The notes below the pieces were generated by a model. That model was given only the letters and a program-made list of their open reading frames with translations. It did not search any database and was not told the DNA's origin. Below, in pieces: positions 55,206 through 64,000 of a stretch of DNA of 64,000 bases. How positions within the stretch are numbered: position 1 is the stretch's first letter; each line of letters opens with the position of its first letter. This DNA is from Sternotherus odoratus. Its lineage: Eukaryota > Chordata > Testudines > Kinosternidae. The stretch is from NCBI GenBank assembly GCA_032164245.1, contig JAVMKO010000007.1, positions 4,736,371-4,800,370 on the forward strand, written 5' to 3'. The position numbers were made by a program, and so were the translations under genes.

Positions 55206-57650
55206 TTTTTAAATTCACCAAATAAAACGAGACATATACATTCTACAATGTTATGGAAGATGCCTACGTAACTGCAGCATGAAAGCAGGTTGTAGAGGGT
55301 AAAATAAAAATAGCCCCACAATTACACTAGTCCCACAATGCACTGGAACCTTAATTAGCCAAACTCTGGTTAGCCATAACTCTTGGTTACCTGTAGAATT
55401 TATAAGATCTGCAGTAAAAGAACTTGTTCCTGCGGAGTTTACAAGATTATATAAACTCTCTTTTACAGAGATCATAGACTACAGCTCCAGTTTACCCGAG
55501 TCACCAGTATCTGACTGAGTCTTTAAATTTCCTTTTTATGGTTGGATAGTTGTGGTTGTACTCTGACCAAACCAAGTACAAAACTACAGACAAGCAGAGG
55601 GAACATGGGGATGGCCAGATTGTTTACAGTAATCCAAAAGCGAGAGGCCCATGGACACTTTTTAAAAATGAAACGAATCATCGCCTGGATTAAATCTTTT
55701 TAAAATAAAGCTATTTTGGAGCAGAGTGCAGAAAAACACCTGGAACTATTTATTGTAAACATTTAAAAATATATAGTTAGTTCTTTTTTACTTGAACAGT
55801 TTTTTTAAGAGGTTAAGGAGATGCATTTGCTATGTAGAGTGCCTATGCTGTGACCTTTTGCAGTATGCTATGTTACAGTACGGCTCCATTTTTAATAACA
55901 GAGTTAAGTCACCTGAAAGTATGACTATGAAATACAAAATGTAGCCCAGGCTCAACTTTTATAAAGCTGGCCTTTCCCTCTGCACTCACACCAAGACAAA
56001 AATGGTCTTTCAAAAACTTCCAATGGATAAACCGTTGCCAAGAAAGGAGGGAGGCTTCTTTTCTGGGAGAATTACAGAGAAGATTGGACGTTGGAAAACA
56101 TCCGAGGCAATCTGGGAAGGGAGAAAACAGCTAGCTGAGTTTCTTAGGAACTTGGCTGAAATCTAGTTTGCCAATATTCTGACTAATCCAGCACTCTTGT
56201 AACAGCTACTGATCTGACGTTACTGCAACACAATTGGAATGCAGAGCCATTTATACAGAATTCAGGGACCTTATTTGTGATCATTACTCACACGAGTAAT
56301 CCGACGGATTCAAACTGGCCCAATGTCTTCAAGAAGACCGCATGAGAAAAGATAACTCATGGGCGAAAGCTCCATAGGGGCTGGCCCCAGTGACAGCAGC
56401 ATTCCTGCCAATAACAGGTTCCAAAACCTTACAAGTGCAGCCGGAGACTTGCAGCCAGGGTAAGGTGCCTGGATACCCAGTATCCATTTAAAATGGATGG
56501 AAATTGGGCACCCAGATCCTCCAGACAGCTCTGAAAACCCCACCAGAACAATTAATGAACCTGAGCTGAATTACCCCACAAATGCCCCGTTCCCGATGAG
56601 AAGGAAATCATTCCCATTTGAGGACAGGTTCCGGTGTTGAGTGGAGAGAGCATCCTGAAGCTGCCCCGTTTCTAAACAGTCAGCGTGACCAAGGGGAGTG
56701 AACCACCTGACTAGAGGACTGTCTGGTTCAAAACCAGGTGAGTGGCCTCCTTATTTAAGAATAAATGAAGCTGGTTAAGAAATCCCTTTGCTAACCCAGT
56801 GTTGCTTTCTTGCCTGACACCCTGTCCCTGAAGTGGTTAATAGAGAAGCTCAGAGTGTCCACAGGAAGGTGTAACGCCATGGGAACATTTATAAGCAACT
56901 ATGGGCTCAGGAGGTCTGGGGCACCTGTGCTGGGGTTTTTGGTGGCTAGGCCATAGAGCCCCACAGCCTAAAGAAGAGGGACAGACATGGGGCCTTCCCA
57001 GGGAGTGCACTGTAGAAGCCAAGAGCTAGGAAGAGTGACGTGTCTGGCTTAGGAGCATGGATGATCTAGCAGTCGGCTCCACTCACACCAACTAGTGTCC
57101 ATCCAGAATGGGCCAGGTTGCTCCTATATCATGATCAGTGCTGGAACTGGAGTCAGAGGGTCCAGGTTCCCTGGAGGGACTGCTATTACCAGGGCACGAG
57201 TGGAACAAGGAACGCATTGAGTTAGGTTAGACGCAACTCAGCCATATAGACAGAGTTTAATAAAGTTTCTGTTGTTCACTTTAACCTATATTCAGCTTTG
57301 TGCTTGGTCAGATGTCCAGGCCTCAGTTGCAATTATGTAAAAGGGAACCGGACCGACAAGAAGTCGACATATAGGGTGCACACCGTTTTTTTTCTGAGCA
57401 GTATGGGACATGCAATTTTCTTTACTTCAACGCCAGACCCTCCTTTTAATAACCTCTGCCCCAAGGGCTTGTCTTCATGCAGGGCTAGCTTGAGGTAGAA
57501 CTTGAGTGTTGGCCCCAAACCCATCCGCATGCAAAAATCTCTAGCCCCAGTTAGGTGATGCTTTACCCTTGAGGTAGCTGGCCTGTTGGAAGGGTGGGTT
57601 GAAGCTCGTAATGCAGCGAGGATGCAGCATCTCCAGGCTACAGCTGGGAC
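55206..57650. other. No recognisable gene or repeat
   Basis: No coding frame of note. 57470-57610 ('gtcttcatgcagggctagct' onward) may be a MITE fragment. Nothing else can be supported. Confidence 0.3.
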
Positions 57651-58112
57651 CATGTCTGTACTATAGAATTATGCCGGCCTAAGTTACATTGGCATCCAGC
57701 TGCCAGAGTTATTACATCTCTTGTGCATGTCCACACTACACTCCTTGTCTCAGCAGCGCGCGTCCTCTCCAGGAGCACTTGTGTCGATGCACAGCCGTGC
57801 ACCATGGGTAGCAATCCCACAGTGCAACTCACCACCATATAGCGCAGTGTGTTTTGGGAAAGTTTTGCAATGCCTCATGGGGCCGAACGCAAGGTGACCA
57901 GGAGCATGGGTTCCAGGTCCCATAGTGCAGTGTTGTGAATCCCATAATACTTCATGCCTCTTTTCAAAATCACCTGCACAAACCCAAGTGTCCCTCCCGC
58001 TGTTTGCCATCAGAGACAGAAGCCTGGATCCTGCACAGCGCTGTGCTATCATGAAGAGCGTTGTGATCATCGGCTGATCCTGCGGTATTTGCAGATCCAC
58101 AAGAGGAGCTGT

Positions 58113-58846
58113 AGAAGCAACAAGAAGTCCTGTGGCACCTTAAAGACTAACAAAAGTATTGAAGCATAAGCTTTCGTGGGCTAGTACCCACTTTGTCGGA
58201 TGCAAGCAGTGGAAGTATCCAGAGGAAGGTATAAATAAGAAGGCAAGAACCAGGTTAGAGATAACAAGGTTAGTCCAATCAGGCTGAACCACCTTGTTAT
58301 CTCTAATCAGGGAGGATGAGGTCCTCTTCTAGCAGCTGATCTGGAGGTGTGAACACTGAGAGAGGAGAAACTGCTTCTGTAGTTAGCTAGCCATTCATAG
58401 TCTTTGTTCAATCCTGAGCTGATGGTGTCAAATTTGCAAATGAGCTGTCGCTCAGCAGTTTCTCTTTGAAGTCTGGTCTTGAAGTTTTTTTGCTGCAGGA
58501 TGGTTACATTTAAATCTGTAATTGTGTGTGCAGGGAGATTGAAGTGTTCTCCTACAGGTTTTTGTATATTGCCATTCCTAATATCTGATTTGTGTCCATT
58601 GATCCTTTTATGTAGAGACTGTCCAGTTTGGCCGATGTACATAGCAGAGTGGCACTGCTGGCACATGATGGAGTATACTGCATTGGTAGACGTGCAGGTG
58701 AATGAACTGGTGATGGGGTGGCTGATCTGGTTAGGTCCTGTGATGGTGTTGCTGGTTTAGATATGTGGGCAGAGTTGACATGGAGGTTTGTTGCATGGAT
58801 TCGTTCCTGAGTTAGAGTTATTATGGCACGGTGTGCAGTTGCTGGT
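58113..58846 (-). mobile_element. Penelope-like element with 10-bp target duplication
   Basis: Insertion of 734 bp flanked by a perfect 10-bp duplication 'gaggagctgt' at 58103-58112 and 58847-58856. On the plus strand it starts with the PLE tail ('gtcctgtggcaccttaaaga', 'gcataagctttcgtgggcta', 'cccactttgtcggatgc'). The untranslated part has a 16-bp hairpin (58255-58270 with 58291-58306), followed by the endonuclease-coding end on minus. It is 5'-truncated: the reverse transcriptase domain is absent. Confidence 0.9.
58307..58757 (-). pseudogene. PLE GIY-YIG endonuclease domain (C-terminal part of PLE ORF)
   Basis: The frame is open from about 58757 down to 58307. From the methionine at 58666 it reads MCQQCHSAMYIGQTGQSL and continues. 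Catalytic GIY-YIG hallmarks are visible: YIG at residues 10-12, Arg21, His25 and Glu40. A Cys-x2-Cys pair (residues 2 and 5) precedes them, as in the PLE zinc-finger-like linker. In PLEs this domain nicks the target for reverse transcription. The C-terminal segment LICKFDTISSGLNKDYEWL recurs in the relic at 31975-32063. The RT part and start are missing, so this is a fragment. Confidence 0.85.
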
Positions 58847-58954
58847 GAGGAGCTGTGGGGAACAGGATGATTCCTTGGAGGCTAGATTGCTGTGGGAAAC
58901 AATTCAAGGTTGCTGGCGGTGTTCCCAGAGCAGTTGCAGATGGCGGAGCGCTGG

Positions 58955-59948
58955 TTCTAGGCCTGAGAAACGAGCACTGACTGGTGGGATCGTATTGTCC
59001 TGTAGGTTTGGGATGACGAGCAGCGGCTGCAGAATTTTCAGACATGCCAGGCCACATTCCTGGATGTGTGTGTGGGGAGCTTGCCCCAGCCCTCCAGGAC
59101 AGCAACACCGCAATGAGATCTGCCCTGATAGTGGAGAAGCGAGTGGTGATTGCACTGTGGAAACTTCCAATACTAGCTTGCTACTGATCAGCCAGCAATC
59201 CATGTGGAGCTGAGAGATCCACCGCGTGGGCTGTTGTGAGGCCAGTGTGCAGGGCCAAATAATCGCCTTCTGCTAAGAAGGGCAGTGACTCTGCAGGACA
59301 TGGTGGATAGTATGCAGGAATGGGGTTCCCAAACTACAGCAGAACAATGGACGGCACGCAGATCCCATTCTGGCACCAGACCACCTTGCTGCTGAATACA
59401 TCAACAGAACAAGCTACTTTTCTATGGTTATGCAAGCACTAGTGGATCACTGGGGACACTTTACTGACATCAAAGTAGTCTAGTCAGGAAGGTGCATGAC
59501 ACTTGTGTCTGTAAGAACACCAGCCTGCGGAGAAAGCTGCAACAGGGACTCTCTTTCCTGGCTGGCGGATTAGCACTGGAAATGTTGCAATGACAACAGT
59601 GATCCTGAGAGACCCAGCCTACCCCTTGCTCCCATGAAGCTGTACTCTGGCCCCCTTGAAAGCACCAAGGAGTGCTTCCGTTACAGGCTGAGTAGGTGCA
59701 GAATGAGAGCTGAAGGTGCCTTTAGTCATTTGAAAGGTCGCTGGCGCCATCTACCCATGAGATTGGCCCTCAGTGAAAAAAATACTTCAATGGTTACAGC
59801 TGCCCACCGTGTTCTACATAATATCGGTGAAGCAAAGTGGGAAAAGTTACCGCTGAGCTGGTGTGGCTGTCTGCTGATTTTGAGCAGCCAGGGACCAGAG
59901 CAACACAAAGAGCTCAATGCAGAGCTACACGGCCCAGGGAGATTTTGA
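58955..59948 (+). pseudogene. Harbinger transposase (DDE_Tnp_4 family), decayed
   Basis: The plus-strand translation carries pieces of a PIF/Harbinger transposase in order, across stops and frame changes: 'ELAPALQDSNTAMRSALIVE' then KRVVIALWKLP (about 59079-59170); MGFPN near 59320 and 'DGTQIPFWHQ' near 59350; 'VILRDPAYPLLP' near 59600-59636. A final open stretch (59634-59948) holds CRMRAEGAFSHLKGRWR and AAHRVLHNI. The last is the conserved region with the catalytic Glu equivalent at 'AEGAF'. Functional only when intact; this copy is dead. Its N-terminal region was separated by the PLE insertion. Confidence 0.88.
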
Positions 59949-60173
59949 TGGACCGTTTGAATAGTAGTGTGTGTTACATAACATAAGAAAGGCCGTACTG
60001 GGTCAGACGAATTGTCCATCTAGCCCAGTATCCTGTCTACTGACAGTGGCCAATGCCAGGTGCCCTGGAGTGAGTGAACCTAACAGGTAATGATCAAGTG
60101 ATCTCTCTCCTGCCGTCTATCACCCCCCCTCTGACAGACAGAGGCTAGGGACACCATTTCTTACCCATCCTGT

Positions 60174-61280
60174 CTAATAGCCATTAATGGACTTAACCTC
60201 CATGAATTTATCCAATTCTCTTTTAAACCCTGTTATAGTCCCAGCCTTCATAGCCTCCTCAGTCAAGGAGTTCCACAGGTTGACTGTGCACTGTGTGAAG
60301 AACTTCCTTTTATTTGTTTTAAACCTGCTGCCCACTAATTTCATTGGGTGGCCCCTAGTTCTTATATGATGGGAACAAGTAAATAACTTTTCCTTATACA
60401 CTTTGTCCTTACCACTCATAATTTTATATACCTCTATCATATTCCCCCTTAGTCTCCTCTTTTCCAAGCTAAAAAGTCCTAGCCTCTTTAATCTCTCCTC
60501 ATATGGGATCTGTTCCAAACCCCTAATCATTTTAGTTGCCCTTCTCTGAACCTTTTCTAATGCCAATATATCCTTTTTGAGATGAGGAGGCCACATTTGT
60601 ACACAGTATTCAAAATGTGGGCGCACCACGGATTTGTATAAGGGCAATAAGATATTCTCCGACTTATTCTCTATCCCTTTTTTAATGATTCCTAACATCC
60701 TGTTTGCTTTTTTGACTGCCACTGCAAACTGCATGGACTTCTTTAGAGAACTATCCACAATGACTCCAAGATCTTTTTCCTGATTAGTTGTAGCTAAATT
60801 AGCCCTCATCATATTGTATATATAGTTGGGGTTATTTTTTCCAATGTGCATTACTTTACATTTATCCACATTAAATTTCATTTGCCATTTTGTTGCCCAA
60901 TCACTTAGTTTTGTGAGATCTTTTTGAAGTTCTTCACAGTCTGCTTGGGTCTTAACTATTTTGATCAGTTTAGTATCATCTGCAAACTTTGACACCTCAC
61001 TGTTTACCCCTTCCTCCAAATCATTTATGAATAAGTTGAAAAGGATTGGTCCCAGGACTGACCCTTGGGGAACACCACTAGTTACCCCTCTCCATTCAGA
61101 AAATTTACCATTTATTCCTACTCTTTGTTCCCTGTCTTTCAACCAGTTCTCAATCCATGAAAGGATCTTCCCTCTTATCCCATGGCAACTTAATTTACGT
61201 AAGAGCCTTTGGTGAGGGACCTTGTCAAAGGCTTTCTGGAAATCTAAGTACACTACGTCCACTGGATCCCCCTTGTCCAC
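60174..61280 (-). pseudogene. CR1 ORF2 reverse transcriptase, main part
   Basis: A 368-codon uninterrupted frame. RT motif A is VVYLDFQKAFDKVP (residues about 9-22). Motif B is GVPQGSVLGPILFNLFINDL (about 68-87). The catalytic FADD is near residues 98-101, followed by TKLIK. The C-terminal part continues through RRATKMIRGLEQIPYEERLK to NLWNSLTEEAMKAG. The enzyme would copy CR1 RNA at the nicked target. The N-terminal RT portion lies in another frame (61307-61684), so the protein is not continuous. The readable length suggests a relatively recent insertion. Confidence 0.93.
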
Positions 61281-61306
61281 ATGTTTGTTGACCCCTTCAA
61301 AGAACT

Positions 61307-61684
61307 CTAATAGATTAGTAAGACATGATTTCCCTTACAGAAACCATGTTGACTTTTGCCCAACAATTTATGTTCTTCTATGTGCCTGACAATTTTCTTC
61401 TTTACTATTGTTTCAGCTAATTTGCCTGGTACTGAGGTTAGATTTACCAGTCTGGAATTGCCGGGATCACCTCTAGAGCCCTTTTTAAATGTTGGCGTTA
61501 CATTAGCTATCTTCCAGTCATTAGGCACAGAAGCCGATTTAAAGGACAGGTTACAAACCCTAGTTAATAGTTCCGCTATTTCACATTTGAGTTCTTTCAG
61601 AACTCTTGAGTGAATGCCGTCTGGTCCCGGTGACTTGTTACAATTAAGTTTATCAACTTGTTCCAAAACCTCCTCTCGTGACAC
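61307..61684 (-). pseudogene. CR1 ORF2 reverse transcriptase, N-terminal part
   Basis: A 125-codon frame holding the N-terminal RT motifs: LNCNKSPGPDGIHSRVLKEL, then SVPNDWKIANVTPTFKKGSR, then HIEEHKLLGKSQHGFCKG. It precedes the main RT frame in the same element. The two are out of register because of what looks like a single-base loss in a short A run (T run on plus) near 61329. An additional upstream frame (61749-61940, minus) with EGKLAKNSKGNNKMFFKYVR belongs to the same ORF2. Confidence 0.88.
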
Positions 61685-62129
61685 TTCAATCTGTGACTAT
61701 TCCTCAGATTTGTCACCTACAAAGGACGGCTCCAGTTTGGGAATCTCCCTAACGTCCTAATGAAGCAAAAAATTCATTTAGTTTCTCCGCAATGACTTTA
61801 TCGTCTTTAAGTGCTCCTTTTGTATCTCTGTCGTCCGGGGGCCCCACTGGTTGTTTAGAAGGCTTCCTGCTTCTGACGTATTTAAAAAACATTTTATTAT
61901 TACCCTTTGAGTTTTTGGCTAACTTTCCTTCAAACTCCATTTTGGCTTTTCTTATTACATTTCTACACTTGGCAGTGTTTATGCTCCTTTCTAGCTACCT
62001 CACTAGGATCTGACTTCCACTTTTTAAAAGATGACTTTTTATCTCTCACTGCTTCTTTTACATGGTTTTTAAGCCATGGTGGCTCTTTTTTAGTTCTTTG
62101 ACTTTGTGTTGCCGTAGTGTGTGCAACAT

Positions 62130-62342
62130 GGCCGTGCTCTTTTGGAGCCCGGTATGAACCTTTTGGTGAGCGCTTTGTGTGGGTGGTAATGTGACATTGC
62201 CAATACCCCTATCCATGCTGTCTGTGAATGACGTCGGCACCGCCCAGCATATGGTGTGAGCTCATAAAGATGAATTATGTTTCCAAAAATACTATTATTC
62301 CATAACAATGCAAACAGATAAATACTGAAAACTTTATAAAAC
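62130..62342. other. Harbinger interior between two CR1 insertions
   Basis: By position this is the continuation of the Harbinger element after the CR1. It contains 'gaatgacgtcggcaccgccc' and an AT-rich stretch. No frame is readable. Confidence 0.35.
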
Positions 62343-62665
62343 TATATAAAAAAGAGACCTCAGGAGCTCACCTGGTCCAACCCCCTGCTCAAAGCAGGAC
62401 CAATCCCCAACTAAATTATCCCAGCCAGGGCTTTGTCAATCCAGGCCTTAAAAACCTCTAAGGAAGGAGATTCCACCATCTCCCTAGGTAACCCATTCCA
62501 ATGCTTCACCCTCCTAGTGAAAAAGTTTTTCTTAATATCCAACCTAAACCTTCCCAACTGCAACTTGAGACCATTACTCCTTGTTCGGTCATCTGCTGCT
62601 ACTGAGAACAGTCTAGATAGCAACTCTGCCTCTACTGGTTGTTTCACTACCTCTTCTAGCATAAG
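62343..62665 (-). mobile_element. CR1 LINE 3' fragment
   Basis: Minus-strand CR1: the frame 62411-62662 encodes the ORF2 C-terminus ([20 protein letters not shown], then HWNGLPREMVESPSLEVFKA) matching 43885-44090. The far 3' terminus is cut short ('gagacctcaggagctcacct' directly abuts AT-rich DNA), which is unusual because CR1 copies normally keep their 3' end. Confidence 0.92.
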
Positions 62666-62700
62666 TAAAAAACAAACAGTAAATTAACAGGCATGTCCTG

Positions 62701-63257
62701 CTACTTGGAGGGTTCCATCTCTGTCATTTGGAAGCAAACAGCATAACTTACAGAGGTTCTTTCCTCTCCTTCAGGCTCACTCGAGCTTGACTGGCTGGAC
62801 TGCACTGGAATCAAAAAGAGGTCGTGGCTCACTGTGCAACTGGATACCCCTGTCACCTGTCCCTCATACGCCTCCTTCCCTTTCTCATCCCACACCTCCT
62901 CCTCGCAGCGGAGGCCTCTGACTTGAATTCCTCTGAAGTATCCCCGGGGCCTTGGGAAGGTGGTGGGATCTCCGCTGAGGATGGCGTACACTTCTGGCAC
63001 CATTGCTGCAGCTCCTTGGCTTTCAAGCAGCACTGCGGTTGGTCCCTAGTCTTGTAGCCCTTCTCCCCCATGCCCCGAGCTATCTGATTGTAGATGTCAA
63101 TGTTTCTGTGGCACAGCACAACGTCTTCTCCCCACAGACCCAGGAGATCCAACATCTCCTGTGTTCTCCAGGCAGGAGCGCCTCCGCACTGTGGACTTGG
63201 CACGGTCCGTTGCTGGGCATGCTCGATAGTTGCTAGGTGAGCTCTCTGAATCGGCAA
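62701..63257 (-). pseudogene. Myb/SANT-like (trihelix) ORF of Harbinger type
   Basis: The minus frame 62853-63257 includes APAWRTQEMLDLLGLWGEDV, then NIDIYNQIARGMGEKGY and CCLKAKELQQW. This is a Myb/SANT-like DNA-binding domain of the kind PIF/Harbinger elements encode as their second protein, which helps the transposase reach the ends. An overlapping frame (62701-63033) continues with VPEVYAILSGDPTTF and an acidic/serine-rich end (SSQSSSSEPEGEE), implying a frame change near 62990-63030. It lies opposite and convergent to the transposase at 58955-59948. A domesticated host gene is possible but less likely. Confidence 0.7.
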
Positions 63258-63858
63258 CCAGGAAATGGAATTTCAAACATTTACAGGGCTTTAAAGAGGA
63301 GGGGTGGTTTCCTAGCCACCTGGTCATTGTCCCAGGTCCAGATGACGATATGATCTCACCGGTCTGTGCCCGTGGCCCTGCTCTGGAAACACTGGTCTTC
63401 ATAGGGAGGAGAAGCAGCAGTACTGACAGTCATGAGCAAGATCAGCCCATTAAAATCTGCCTTCTCTGTATCGTCCTCTTTCCCCTCCCCCCCATGGCAG
63501 GCACCTTTGGGGGTTCCGAAAATGCCGCCAAAATGTCTGCCAGGGTCTCATGGATGCTCTGCCCATTTCCTGAAGTGGGAATGAAAGCCTAAGCAAGACC
63601 CGGTCTTCAAAGGGCGACGACTCCATATTTCTGAGAGCCTGCTGGGTGTATTGGTGGGGCTGCGACAACTTCCTGGGACGTACTGCAGGATGGACACGGT
63701 GCCCCACGCACACAGGGCAAGAGCGGTGACAGTTGGGCACTGGGAGGCCTGGGGTAGGCCGGTTTGACTCAGGTCTGCATAGGAGAGAGACGCCGGAGCA
63801 TGGGAGTAAGATCTGAGGCCAGAAATTCTAACCTGAGGGTTAACATTCGGTGCGGATG
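63258..63858. other. Upstream of the Myb-like ORF; nothing firm
   Basis: A 96-codon minus frame (63450-63740) has no domain I recognise. It may be leader or untranslated sequence of the Harbinger unit. Confidence 0.3.
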
Positions 63859-63878
63859 CTCGAGCCTGCAGGCTCGAG
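63859..63878. repeat. Perfect 20-bp palindrome
   Basis: Two 10-base halves, 'ctcgagcctg' and its exact inverse, directly abut. Just downstream, 'cattgcagcatagacatact' resembles the end of a turtle MITE, so this may be an element terminus. Confidence 0.7.
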
Positions 63879-64000
63879 TCCCACAGACCCCAGGTTTACA
63901 TTGCAGCATAGACATACTCCCCGGGGCTTTAACCACAGAACTCCCATTAATGTCTACAGGCGTTGTGTGGCTAAGTCCCCTTACTGGCTTTGAAACTCTC

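Larger units (their letters stand above)
57655..59963 (+). mobile_element. PIF/Harbinger transposon, left part, split by a PLE
   Basis: The non-coding left part (57655-58112) contains 'tgcatgtccacactacactc' and 'tgatcctgcggtatttgcag'. It is continuous with the transposase relic once the PLE at 58113-58846 is removed. The element breaks off at 59963 at the CR1 insertion and probably resumes at 62114. Outer termini and target duplication not found. Confidence 0.55.
59980..62113 (-). mobile_element. CR1 LINE, 5'-truncated, inserted in Harbinger
   Basis: About 2.13 kb in minus orientation. The 3' end lies at the left ('ggccgtactgggtcag', with a terminal 'acataag' repeat) and the truncated 5' end at about 62113. 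Near-identical 16-base flanks, 'gtagtgtgtgttacat' (59964-59979) and 'gtagtgtgtgcaacat' (62114-62129), fit a target duplication. It encodes ORF2 from upstream of the reverse transcriptase to the C-terminus; the N-terminal endonuclease domain is absent. Confidence 0.92.

Noticed and set aside
56690..56740. tRNA-like B box ('ggttcaaaacc')
   Set aside because: No matching A box or acceptor stem around it.
58821..59213. Opposed frames of 95-141 codons at 58.8-59.2 kb as genes
   Set aside because: They cross the PLE/Harbinger boundary in the wrong frames; the transposase relic in another frame explains the sequence better.
1..64000. Bacterial or phage origin, operons, terminators
   Set aside because: No dense coding, no ribosome-binding sites, and abundant vertebrate SINE, LINE and LTR repeats throughout.

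Overview
The window reads as vertebrate nuclear DNA from a reptile, most likely a cryptodiran turtle. It lacks the dense ORFs, ribosome-binding sites and operons expected of prokaryotic DNA. It is instead packed with repeats of sauropsid type: CR1 LINEs, tRNA-derived SINEs with a CR1-like tail, MIR-type SINEs, Penelope-like element (PLE) tails, hAT-like MITEs, solo LTRs and a PIF/Harbinger element. The species call rests on recognising repeat families by eye, not on a database search. I found no host protein-coding exon, tRNA, rRNA or CRISPR array I could defend. Most open frames are short chance frames or the complement of low-complexity DNA.

Layout. 1-22 kb: mostly unrecognised single-copy-like DNA sprinkled with old MIRs, palindromic MITE-like repeats, one CR1 3' end (11.4-12.0 kb), a hAT MITE with an 8-bp target duplication (5.95-6.07 kb) and a palindromic PLE tail with a perfect 12-bp target duplication (6.37-6.51 kb). 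22.8-24.5 kb: a GC-rich promoter-like stretch followed by a complete solo LTR that carries three CCAAT boxes, a TATA box and a consensus CTCF-type motif. 26.1-26.3 kb: two identical perfect palindromic X-box (RFX-type) motifs. 28.4-28.9 kb: an L2-like LINE remnant. 30.0-30.8 kb: a G-rich hAT-like element inserted into a PLE tail. 31.5-32.2 kb: a rearranged PLE made of opposed fragments. 33.8-48 kb: SINEs, CR1 ends, MITEs and a solo LTR inserted in a SINE. 49.0-50.2 kb: an unusual element made of one full LTR joined to an inverted partial LTR, flanked as a unit by a 5-bp duplication. 54.6-55.2 kb: another solo LTR with a 5-bp duplication.

57.6-63.3 kb is the richest part. A decayed PIF/Harbinger DNA transposon (transposase pseudogene on +, Myb/SANT-like ORF on -) has been split by a PLE with a GIY-YIG endonuclease frame (10-bp target duplication) and by a ~2.1-kb CR1 with a largely readable reverse transcriptase. 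A second CR1 fragment also lies inside it. These give a readable order of insertions.

The most unusual signals are structural: repeated head-to-head PLE tails, several breaking in or near one conserved hairpin that resembles a degenerate hammerhead core; the inverted-LTR element; and regulatory-type motifs (CTCF, RFX) in or near repeats. None proves a new biological system.
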